Shown here piece after piece: positions 25,224-32,685 of a DNA stretch of 64,000 nt. Each line of letters starts with the position of its first letter. The stretch's first letter is position 1. A program made the translations under genes and the position numbers. Below the pieces are notes generated by a model, which was not told where the DNA came from, made no database searches, and saw only the letters and a list, made by a program, of their open reading frames with translations. Origin of the DNA: UBA10649 sp965278945 (lineage in GTDB: Bacteria; Actinomycetota; Actinomycetes; S36-B12); NCBI GenBank assembly GCA_965278945.1, contig OZ257128.1, forward strand, positions 3,483,622 to 3,547,621, read 5' to 3'.

Positions 25224-25675
25224 TCGCCCACCAGGACGGTGATGAGCTCGGCTACGCATGCCGGCTTCCCCCCGTCGTCGAGTCGGACCTCCACACTCAG
25301 AACGGCGCGCGTTCCCATCGCCGTCTCCTCGCACGACTGCAGGGTCACGCTCGCCTGCACTCGGGAGTCGACTGGAACCGGACGCAGGAAGCGCACCTTG
25401 TCGGTTCCGTAGTTGACGAACGCGGCGAGGTGGCCAATCTCCAGTACGTCGGCCAGCAGCACCGGAACGATGCTGAGGGTGAGGAACCCGTGGGCGATGG
25501 TGGAACCGAATGGACCGTCGGCGGCTCGAACCGGATCGACATGAATCCACTGGTGGTCTCCGGTCGCTTCGGCGAAGAGATCTATTCGGGCTTGGTCGAT
25601 GACCAGCCAGGAGCTGTCGCCAAGGTGCTCGCCAACCGCAGTTCGAAAGTCCGCGATGTCGTCGAAGGTGCGCAT
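25220..25675 (-). CDS. MaoC-like (R)-enoyl-CoA hydratase/dehydratase
   Basis: The 151-residue hot-dog protein has the hydratase 2 motif: residues ATGDHQWIHVDPVRAADGPF (near 37-56) with the catalytic Asp and His, followed by STIAHGFLTLS. Actinobacterial homologues hydrate enoyl-CoA in fatty acid and steroid side-chain breakdown. The ATG at 25675 follows GAGAGG at good spacing. It lies between the FabG-like gene (14 bp upstream) and the first dehydrogenase, with which it overlaps. Confidence 0.9.
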   Translation of the reverse strand: MRTFDDIADFRTAVGEHLGDSSWLVIDQARIDLFAEATGDHQWIHVDPVRAADGPFGSTIAHGFLTLSIVPVLLADVLEIGHLAAFVNYGTDKVRFLRPVPVDSRVQASVTLQSCEETAMGTRAVLSVEVRLDDGGKPACVAELITVLVGE

Positions 25676-25689
25676 ACGTCGACCTCTCG

Positions 25690-26484
25690 CTAGTTCGTAG
25701 GTCCGCCGGCTACGTAGATGACCTGTCCGGAAATGAACGAGGCGTCGGACGAGCACAGGAAGGAGACCGTGCCCGCGATGTCCTCGGGTTCGCCGATCCG
25801 GCGAACGGCGATGGTCGCCGCCGCTCCTGCCTTGAAATCCTCGAAGGACATACCCATGCGTTCGGCGGTCGCCACCGTCATGTCCGTGGCGATGAACCCG
25901 GGCGCGATCGCATTGGCTGTCACGCCGAACGGTCCCAGTTCCAAGGCGACCGCCTTGGTGAACCCCTGCAGGCCGGCCTTTGCCGCCGAGTAGTTCACCT
26001 GTCCGCGATTGCCCAGTGCGGAGATGCTCGACAGGTTGACGACCCGTCCCCATTTCGCCTCGACCATGTGCCGCTGGGCGGCACGCGTCACGAGGAACGC
26101 TCCCCGCAGGTGGACAGACATCACGGAGTCCCAGTCATCGATGCTCATCTTGAAGAGCAGGTTGTCGCGAGTGATGCCCGCGTTATTCACGACGACGGTC
26201 GGGGCGCCTAGTTCGTTCGAGACACGGTCGATCGCAGACGCGACCGCGTCCTCGGAGGTGACATCTGCACCGATCGCGAGGGCGCGGCCGCCCGCAGAGG
26301 TGATTTCCGCCACGACTGGCCCGCAGGCGGACTCGTCGAGGTCGATGACAGCGATAGCGAATCCGTCCCGAGCAAGGCGCCTGGCGGTTGCCGCACCGAT
26401 CCCCCGTGCGGCTCCCGTGACGACGGCGGTTCGTGCTTCGGGCAGAGCATCCTCGACTGGCATGGGGAGCAGTATGGACGGCAC
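25690..26484 (-). CDS. fabG: Short-chain dehydrogenase, 3-oxoacyl-ACP reductase FabG-like
   Basis: This NAD(P)-dependent short-chain dehydrogenase of 264 residues has the TGAARGIGAATARRLA cofactor motif near residue 22, NNAGITRDN, and the catalytic Ser-Tyr-Lys as NLSSISALGNRGQVNYSAAKAG. The C-terminus VSFLCSSDASFISGQVIYVAGG is typical of FabG. In this operon it probably oxidises 3-hydroxyacyl-CoA rather than serving fatty acid synthesis. It starts at GTG 26484 or ATG 26463; neither has a strong ribosome site. It is first in the leftward operon. Confidence 0.88.
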   Translation of the reverse strand: MPSILLPMPVEDALPEARTAVVTGAARGIGAATARRLARDGFAIAVIDLDESACGPVVAEITSAGGRALAIGADVTSEDAVASAIDRVSNELGAPTVVVNNAGITRDNLLFKMSIDDWDSVMSVHLRGAFLVTRAAQRHMVEAKWGRVVNLSSISALGNRGQVNYSAAKAGLQGFTKAVALELGPFGVTANAIAPGFIATDMTVATAERMGMSFEDFKAGAAATIAVRRIGEPEDIAGTVSFLCSSDASFISGQVIYVAGGPTN

Positions 26485-26568
26485 ATCCGGGCACTAGTGG
26501 CTTATCCCGGCTACTCCATTTCGGGCATTGTCGGCTCAGCCGCGGGTTAGGACGGCGCCTTGTCGTCG

Positions 26569-26594
26569 CCCTACCCTGTGGTGCGTCCCTACCC
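26569..26594. promoter_or_regulatory. Direct repeats CCCTACCC, possible regulator site
   Basis: CCCTACCC occurs at 26569-26576 and again at 26587-26594, 18 bp apart, in the divergent region between the FabG-like and SpeD-like genes, about 85-110 bp before the latter. Spacing near two helical turns would suit a protein bound on one face. No regulator is known. Confidence 0.35.
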
Positions 26595-26677
26595 AATTTC
26601 GGTGTGGCTGATCAATTCGGCCCGATGGGCATGACGTCCGTCGAGGGACACCACACCCACGATGGAGGAACACTGCA

Positions 26678-27076
26678 ATGACAATCACCGTAGACAACCC
26701 GACAACCGTCGGATCGTCCGTGACGTCGGCCGAGATGGTCGACCTGGCCCCCGAGATCTACCGTCAGCGCCTGGTCGTCGAGGGCCTCGTTGACCGGCCC
26801 ATCGAGCGGCACGAGATCGTGGCCTACCTCTCGCAGCTGTCAAAAGTGCTCGACATGATCACAGTGCTCGAGCCGGTCACGCATGAGTCCGATCTGTACG
26901 GATGGGCCGGCTGGATTCACTGGGAGACTTCAGGTGCCCACTTCTACGCCTGGGACCGGCCGCGGCTGTTCTTCAGCGTCGACATGTACACCTGCAAGTG
27001 GTTCTCCAACGAGGAAGCCGTCGAGTTCACCCGCGAGTTCTTCAACGCTCGTCAGGTGGTGTCCCGTGCGTTCTGA
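26678..27076 (+). CDS. S-adenosylmethionine decarboxylase-like (SpeD fold) protein, altered active site
   Basis: The 132-residue protein aligns with bacterial SpeD enzymes over most of its length: YRQRLVVEGLVDRP near residue 28, YGWAGWIHWETSGAHFYAW at 74-92, and FFSVDMYTCKWFS at 98-110. The pyruvoyl-forming Ser matches Ser85 and the catalytic Cys is Cys106. Against the T. maritima enzyme, Glu62, Ser55 and His68, the latter two needed for self-processing, read Thr84, Ala77 and Tyr90. It may be inactive, process differently or have another substrate. GGAGG precedes the ATG. Its stop overlaps an acyltransferase start, so the two act together. Confidence 0.7.
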   Translation: MTITVDNPTTVGSSVTSAEMVDLAPEIYRQRLVVEGLVDRPIERHEIVAYLSQLSKVLDMITVLEPVTHESDLYGWAGWIHWETSGAHFYAWDRPRLFFSVDMYTCKWFSNEEAVEFTREFFNARQVVSRAF

Positions 27077-27821
27077 CACTCTCGTCCGGCCTTCGGCCCG
27101 GACCACAGGCGTCTCGTCCATGCTGTTCCTCAACTTCAATGTCACTGGCAGTCTGCTCGATGCAGCGCGCCAGTGCGAGGAGGATGTCTTCCTCAAGGCT
27201 TTCGGCAATACGCGGGAGCAACTCGATGCCGAGTACAGCCAGTACGACGATCAGTCGGTGTTTCTCACCGTGTCCGATAGTGACGACAACGTGCTCGGCG
27301 CCTGCCGGATCATCACCCCGGGTCCGGCGGGATTCAAGTCCCTGAACGACGTCAAGGGCGCACCATGGCATATCGATGGTGAGCGGTCGGCGCGTGCGGC
27401 CGGGGCGGACTTGAGTGCCACGTGGGATGTCGCGACGCTCGGCGTGCGTGACAGCGCGCGCGGCAGCAAGGTGCAAGTCGCCATGGCGCTGTACCACGGC
27501 ATTCTGCGCGCAGGGAAGGCGAACGACATCCGGACTCTCGTCTCGATTCTCGACGAGCAGGCTCGGCGCGTTCTCGCGGCACTTGACCTGACCCACGTGA
27601 CGCTGCCCGGCACGTCGTCAGCGCCGTACCTCGGGTCGAAGTCGAGCACGCCCGTGTACTTCCACGGAAGCATGCTGGACGCCTCCCGTCGGAACAATCC
27701 GGAGTCGTTCCGGATGGTCGTCCAGGGCAAGGGCCTGGAAGGAATGGCCATGCCCGATGACTCGGCGTGGCTGCTGCCGTCTGCGGCGCCGATGCGTCCC
27801 AGCCGGGAGGTCGCCGCGTGA
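27066..27821 (+). CDS. LuxI/FeeM-like N-acyltransferase (GNAT superfamily)
   Basis: The 251-residue protein looks like the autoinducer synthase fold. It shows Arg35, then VFLKAF, the acidic pair Glu56 and Asp61 in AEYSQYD, a beta strand QSVFLTV, the core VLGACRIITP with Arg81, and WDVATLGV at 120-127 where LuxI has a Trp-Glu...Arg motif. The second half, including VQVAMALYHGILRAGK and LDEQARRVLAALDLTHV, continues the fold. It starts at GTG 27066 after AGGTGG, inside the upstream gene. LuxI enzymes use SAM, so pairing with a SAM-decarboxylase fold is notable. The product is unknown. Confidence 0.6.
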   Translation: MRSDTLVRPSARTTGVSSMLFLNFNVTGSLLDAARQCEEDVFLKAFGNTREQLDAEYSQYDDQSVFLTVSDSDDNVLGACRIITPGPAGFKSLNDVKGAPWHIDGERSARAAGADLSATWDVATLGVRDSARGSKVQVAMALYHGILRAGKANDIRTLVSILDEQARRVLAALDLTHVTLPGTSSAPYLGSKSSTPVYFHGSMLDASRRNNPESFRMVVQGKGLEGMAMPDDSAWLLPSAAPMRPSREVAA

Positions 27822-27825
27822 TGGG

Positions 27826-30120
27826 TCACGCGGAGTCTGGCTGGTCCACCGCCGGAGGGACGATGTGCATCGAGGGGAGTGGGCGGCCCCAGTCCTGCGC
27901 CCACTCCTCGACGTCTTCCGCGCGCATGGGGGGCGCGATGTAGTAACCCTGAAGGAGGTCCACTCCTAGTGCCGTGACTTCTGCGGCCACCTCTTCGGAC
28001 TCGACGCCTTCCGCGACGACGCGGACGTCGAGTGCGTGCGCCATGCTGATGGTCGACGCCACGATGAGGCGGCTGCGTGGGTCGGAGTGGACCGACGCTA
28101 CGAAACTGCGATCCATCTTCAGCTCGCTGAGGGGCAGGTCGCGGAGGTACGACAACGAGGAGAAGCCTGTCCCGTAGTCGTCGATCGACGTGCGCAGGCC
28201 GTGCCTGCGGATGTCGAGCAGCAGCTCGCGGGCGCGCTCGGGATCGGCGATGAAGGTGTCCTCGGTTACTTCGATCGTGATGTCGTCGCGGGGGACGGAC
28301 GTGCGTGACAGGGCCTTGTAGATGAACGGCATCAAGCCGCCGCTCAGCAGCTCCGGGGGAGCGATATTGATCGACACGTTCAGGTGCAAGCCCGACCGGC
28401 GCCACCGCGCCGCGTCGCTGATGGCCTGCGTGACAACGACCTCCGACAGCTGCTGCATGAGACCGGCTCGTCGCGCGACGGGGAGGAAGAGCATCGGCAG
28501 CACCATGCCGCGGTCGGGATGCTCCCACCGGACGAGTGCCTCGACGCCGACCAGCTGTTGCGTGGCCGAGTCCACCTTCGGCTGGTACCAGGCCTTGATC
28601 TGACCCTTGTTCAATGCGCGACGCAGCTCGTCGCCCATCTGCAGTCGCTGGCGGGAGAACTCATCGCGTTCAACGTTGTATAGCTGGGCGCCCGCGCGAT
28701 TCGACTTGGACTCATACATCGCGACGTCTGCGCGGCGAAGCAGGTCTGCCGCCTCGGTGTCGCCGGGCTCGCGCACCGTGATTCCCATCGAGGCATCCAT
28801 GGCCAGGTCGAGCCCGTCAATGCGCGCCCTGGCGAGAAGGGTCTGACGAATGGCCTGCGCGTACTCGAGCAACTGGATCGGATCCTCGGTGTCGTACACG
28901 ACCGCGAACTCGTCGCCGCCGACCCGAGCCAGCATGACGTTCGGGGGAAGAGATTCGCGAACCCGCAGCGCGACCAGTTCCAGGAGCGTGTCTCCCGCAC
29001 TGTGACCGAGAGTGTCATTGACTTCCTTGAACCCGTCGAGGTCAAGCAGGAGCAGCGCGAGTGGGCGGTCGGTATGCAGTCGCGTATCGAGCTCGCGAAA
29101 TATCGCGCGACGGTTCGGCAGGCCCGTGAGGTCGTCGGTGACCGCCAGCCGGAAGGCCTCGGCAGCGGCGCGCGAATCGCGCAGCGCAATCGTCAGTCGC
29201 GCGCTCGTCGCGAGAAGCGTCATGACGGCAGGGATGGCGACCGCGTAGCCCATCGCACCTTCGGGCCGCGCGACGAGTAGCAGGACGGCGAGCAGGAAAC
29301 TTGCGACCAGGAACCACTCGGGCAGTCGTCGCCCGAGGGTCGCGGTGGGCTGCCTCGGGGTGCATGCGGCACCGGTGATGAGGAGCAGCGCGCTGCCCCA
29401 CAGCACGATGAGCGTCATCGTGAAGTTGTACGGGCCGGTGGACAGCTTGAGCACGAGGCTGGAGTCGGCGACGGCCATGACGACGAATCCGGCGATGAGC
29501 GCGATCGCTCGCCGCGACAGGCTTCGCGACGCGAGTGCCCACTGGCCCACGACGACGAGGGCCAGGCACAGGTCGAGCACCGGGTAGATCAGTGCGGCGA
29601 GGAGGGTGACGCCACCCTCGGGGAACGATCGAGTGAAGGGCGTGAGCAGCAGCACGGCCGCGAGCGCGCCGCCGCTGCCGCACACGATCAGCGCGTCGAG
29701 CCAAGCGGTAGCGGTGCCCCCGCGTCGGTGGCCGGCGTCCAGCACGACGAAGGCCGCGAAGCCGATGTATGACGACAGGAAGAGGAATTCCCCTGGAGAC
29801 GGGAACGACGCGTTCTCGGTCGAGCCCGCGCCGCTGATGGCCATCGAACCGGCGGCCCACAACGCTACGCCCGCGGTCAGGGAGCCGAGCGCGACGCGGC
29901 GCTCGGGCCAGCGAATCATGGCGCCGATCAGGCGAGCGAAGATCAGGCCGAAGAAGACGACCATGCCCACGAACAGCCCGATCTCGTTCGGCGACCCGCC
30001 ATTGATGAGGCCGAGGGTGAGGCCGAGGGCGCCCATGAGGATCAGGTAGACCCATGAGGCTCGGCCCAGATCGCGCACGAGTGACCGATTATTGGACTGC
30101 GTGGTCGCAAAAGCGTTCAC
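27826..30120 (-). CDS. Membrane GGDEF-EAL protein (c-di-GMP turnover)
   Basis: This 764-residue protein has about nine hydrophobic segments (residues 22-310), a GGDEF domain with RVGGDEFAVVY (about residue 425) and an EAL domain with VGVEALVRWEHPDRG (about 535), DDYGTGFSSLSYL and VVAEGVES. Both catalytic motifs are intact, so synthesis and breakdown of cyclic di-GMP are both possible; no RxxD inhibitory site is seen before GGDEF. It starts at GTG 30120. It converges on the acyltransferase gene with 4 bp between stops, and could respond to its product, which is speculation. Confidence 0.92.
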   Translation of the reverse strand: MNAFATTQSNNRSLVRDLGRASWVYLILMGALGLTLGLINGGSPNEIGLFVGMVVFFGLIFARLIGAMIRWPERRVALGSLTAGVALWAAGSMAISGAGSTENASFPSPGEFLFLSSYIGFAAFVVLDAGHRRGGTATAWLDALIVCGSGGALAAVLLLTPFTRSFPEGGVTLLAALIYPVLDLCLALVVVGQWALASRSLSRRAIALIAGFVVMAVADSSLVLKLSTGPYNFTMTLIVLWGSALLLITGAACTPRQPTATLGRRLPEWFLVASFLLAVLLLVARPEGAMGYAVAIPAVMTLLATSARLTIALRDSRAAAEAFRLAVTDDLTGLPNRRAIFRELDTRLHTDRPLALLLLDLDGFKEVNDTLGHSAGDTLLELVALRVRESLPPNVMLARVGGDEFAVVYDTEDPIQLLEYAQAIRQTLLARARIDGLDLAMDASMGITVREPGDTEAADLLRRADVAMYESKSNRAGAQLYNVERDEFSRQRLQMGDELRRALNKGQIKAWYQPKVDSATQQLVGVEALVRWEHPDRGMVLPMLFLPVARRAGLMQQLSEVVVTQAISDAARWRRSGLHLNVSINIAPPELLSGGLMPFIYKALSRTSVPRDDITIEVTEDTFIADPERARELLLDIRRHGLRTSIDDYGTGFSSLSYLRDLPLSELKMDRSFVASVHSDPRSRLIVASTISMAHALDVRVVAEGVESEEVAAEVTALGVDLLQGYYIAPPMRAEDVEEWAQDWGRPLPSMHIVPPAVDQPDSA

Positions 30121-30210
30121 CCACGCACCCCCTCACGCTGCCCCTCATACGGGCTCCTGCACAGGAGGGTACAAGCAACGACGGTGCCGCGTCCGGCCCC
30201 AACGCCTCAC

Positions 30211-30216
30211 TAGTCT
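30211..30216 (+). promoter_or_regulatory. -10 element TAGTCT suggesting a leaderless transcript
   Basis: TAGTCT (TANNNT) lies six bases before the ATG at 30223 and there is no ribosome site upstream of that ATG. In actinobacteria this arrangement marks transcripts that begin at the start codon. Confidence 0.5.
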
Positions 30217-30222
30217 TGTTTG

Positions 30223-32685
30223 ATGAGCACGCCGACCGCTTCCCTGCCCGCTCGCGCGCGCGTGGTCATCATCGGCGGTGGCGTCATCGGCACGTCGATC
30301 GCTTATCACCTTGGACATCTGGGGTGGTCCGACGTGCTCCTCATCGAGCGCGATCGACTGACGTCGGGCACCACGTGGCATGCCGCGGGACTGATGACCT
30401 GCTTCGGCTCGCTTTCCGAGACGTCGATGACGATGCGGCTTTACACCCGCGAGCTGTACCGGCGCCTCGAGGCTGAGACGGGACTGTCTACCGGCTTCAG
30501 TGCGGTGGGCTTCATCGAGGCGGCGGCCGATCCGGGTCGGCTCGAGGAGTTCCGCCGCGTAGCCGCGTTCAACAGGCACGTGGGCCTGGACGTTCACGAG
30601 ATCGGGCCCGACGAGATCGCGGCGATGTTCCCCATCGCGGATACCTCAGGCCTGCTGGCCGGCTTCTACGTTCCTGCCGACGGTCGGGTGAATCCCGTCG
30701 ACGTGACGATGTCCTTGGCCAAAGGCGCGCGCATGCGCGGCGTGCAGATCGTCGAGGGTGTCACCGCGAGCCACGTGCTCACCGAACGCGGACGAGTCGT
30801 CGGAGTCGCGACATCCGCGGGCGACGTGGAGTGCGAGTTCGTCGTCAACTGCGCGGGCATGTGGGCACGTCAGCTCGGCGAGCGCAATGGTGTGAGCATC
30901 CCGCTGCAGGCTGCCGAGCACTACTACCTGATTACCGAGCCCTTCGATGGAGTCGAACCGCGATGGCCCGTGCTCGAGGACCCCTCCCGTCACGGCTACT
31001 ACCGGGAGGAGGGCGGCGGACTCATGGTCGGGCTGTTCGAGCCCGTATGCGCGCCGTGGAGCGTCGGCGGCATCCCCGACGACTTCTCGTTCGCCGACAT
31101 CGCGCCCGACTGGGAGCGGATGGGACCGTATCTCGAGCGCGCCATGCAACGCGTTCCCGTGACGCTGGAGACGGGCATCCGCACCTTCTTCTGCGGTCCT
31201 GAGTCCTTCACCCCGGACCTGGCACCGATCGTCGGCGAGTCGCCGGACATCGACAACTACTTCGTGGCAGCGGGGATGAACTCGGTCGGCATCCTCACCG
31301 GTGGGGGTCTTGGCCGGATCCTCGCGCAGTGGATCGTCGATGGCCACCCGGATGTCGACGTGACAGCCTTCAACATCGATCGCATGGAGTCCTACCAGCT
31401 CAATCCCCGATACCGGGCCGAGCGGACCGTCGAGACGCTCGGCATGGTCTACCAGACGCACTTCCCCGGAAGGTCCATGTCCACGGCGCGCGGGGTCAAG
31501 CGATCCCCTGTTCACGCCGAGCTTGCCGCAGCCGGGGCCTATTTCAAGGACGTCAGCGGATGGGAGGGGGCCGATTGGTACGCACCCGCTGGCATCGAAC
31601 CGCGAACAGGCGAGCTGTCGTGGGGTCGGCAGAACTGGTTCCCGTACTGGGCCGATGAGCACCGAGCCGTGCGCGAAGGCGTGGGGATCATGGACATGTC
31701 GTTCATGTCGAAGTTCATGGTGCAGGGTCGCGACGCGGGACGTGCGCTTGACCGGCTGTCGGCTAATGCGGTCGACGGGGAGCCGAATGTCATCACCTAC
31801 ACCCAGTGGCTCAATGAGCAGGGCACGATCGAGGCGGACGTCACGGTGACGAAGCTCGACGAGGAGTCGTTCCTTGTCGTCGCTTCGGACAACGCTCGCG
31901 GTCACGTGCAGGCGCGCTTGAGGCGTCACCTCGACTCTCACCATGCGTTCGCCACCGATGTCACGTCGGCCTTCGCTCAGATCAACATCCAAGGCCCCCT
32001 GTCTCGAGCGATGCTGCAGGCGGCGACGTCGGTCGACCTCGAAAACACGGCCCTTCCATTTCGCACGGCGCGATACATCGATGTGGGCTTCGCCCGCGTA
32101 CTGTGCGTGCGCATCACCTATCTCGGCGAGCTCGGCTACGAGCTGTACGTGCCAGCAGAGCAGGCCGTTCATGCGTACGAGCAACTCCGTGAGGCAGGCA
32201 CCCAGTTTGGGCTTCGGCACGTCGGCCTGAAGTCATTGTCGAGCCTGCGCATGGAGAAGGGCTACCGCGACTATGGCCACGACATCGACAACACCGACTC
32301 AGTGTTCGAGGCGGGCCTAGGGTTCGCGGTTGCACTGGACAAGCCGGGCGGCTTCATCGGCCGCGAGGCGGTTATCGCACAGAAGTCCGCTGGCACCCCG
32401 CATCGTCGGCTGCTCCAGGTGCTCGTCTTGGACCCCGAGCCGTTGATGCACCATGCGGAGGTGGTTCTCCGCGACGGCGTGGAGGTCGGCTACGTGCGTG
32501 CGGCCAGCTACGGGCACACCCTCGGCGGCGCAATCGGGCTGGCGATGATCGATGCGGGCGAGCCGCTGACCGCCGACTGGATCGCCGAAGGCTCGTGGGA
32601 GGTGGACATCGCCGGCGTTCGGTACCCGGCCGTGGCCTCGCTCAGGCCGCTGTACGACCCGGAGAATCTGCGGATTCGGTCCTGA
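30223..32685 (+). CDS. Dimethylglycine/sarcosine dehydrogenase-like flavoprotein with GcvT domain
   Basis: The 820-residue protein is built as in dimethylglycine and sarcosine dehydrogenases: N-terminal FAD domain (VVIIGGGVIGTSIAYHLG; SGTTWHAAGLM, the covalent-FAD-like region), a FAO_M linker after residue 385, and a C-terminal tetrahydrofolate-binding GcvT domain (ITYLGELGYELYVPAEQAVH; LRMEKGYRDYGHDI; AVALDKPGGFIGREA). Such enzymes demethylate N-methyl glycine derivatives and pass the one-carbon unit to folate. The ATG at 30223 is used; it appears to be leaderless. No glycine betaine demethylation genes are adjacent, though a betaine-type importer lies at 41-44 kb. Confidence 0.88.
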   Translation: MSTPTASLPARARVVIIGGGVIGTSIAYHLGHLGWSDVLLIERDRLTSGTTWHAAGLMTCFGSLSETSMTMRLYTRELYRRLEAETGLSTGFSAVGFIEAAADPGRLEEFRRVAAFNRHVGLDVHEIGPDEIAAMFPIADTSGLLAGFYVPADGRVNPVDVTMSLAKGARMRGVQIVEGVTASHVLTERGRVVGVATSAGDVECEFVVNCAGMWARQLGERNGVSIPLQAAEHYYLITEPFDGVEPRWPVLEDPSRHGYYREEGGGLMVGLFEPVCAPWSVGGIPDDFSFADIAPDWERMGPYLERAMQRVPVTLETGIRTFFCGPESFTPDLAPIVGESPDIDNYFVAAGMNSVGILTGGGLGRILAQWIVDGHPDVDVTAFNIDRMESYQLNPRYRAERTVETLGMVYQTHFPGRSMSTARGVKRSPVHAELAAAGAYFKDVSGWEGADWYAPAGIEPRTGELSWGRQNWFPYWADEHRAVREGVGIMDMSFMSKFMVQGRDAGRALDRLSANAVDGEPNVITYTQWLNEQGTIEADVTVTKLDEESFLVVASDNARGHVQARLRRHLDSHHAFATDVTSAFAQINIQGPLSRAMLQAATSVDLENTALPFRTARYIDVGFARVLCVRITYLGELGYELYVPAEQAVHAYEQLREAGTQFGLRHVGLKSLSSLRMEKGYRDYGHDIDNTDSVFEAGLGFAVALDKPGGFIGREAVIAQKSAGTPHRRLLQVLVLDPEPLMHHAEVVLRDGVEVGYVRAASYGHTLGGAIGLAMIDAGEPLTADWIAEGSWEVDIAGVRYPAVASLRPLYDPENLRIRS

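Noticed and set aside
30646..32220. 524-codon minus-strand frame under the flavoprotein
   Set aside because: Low-complexity, His/Arg-rich translation without motifs; antisense shadow of a clearly recognisable gene.
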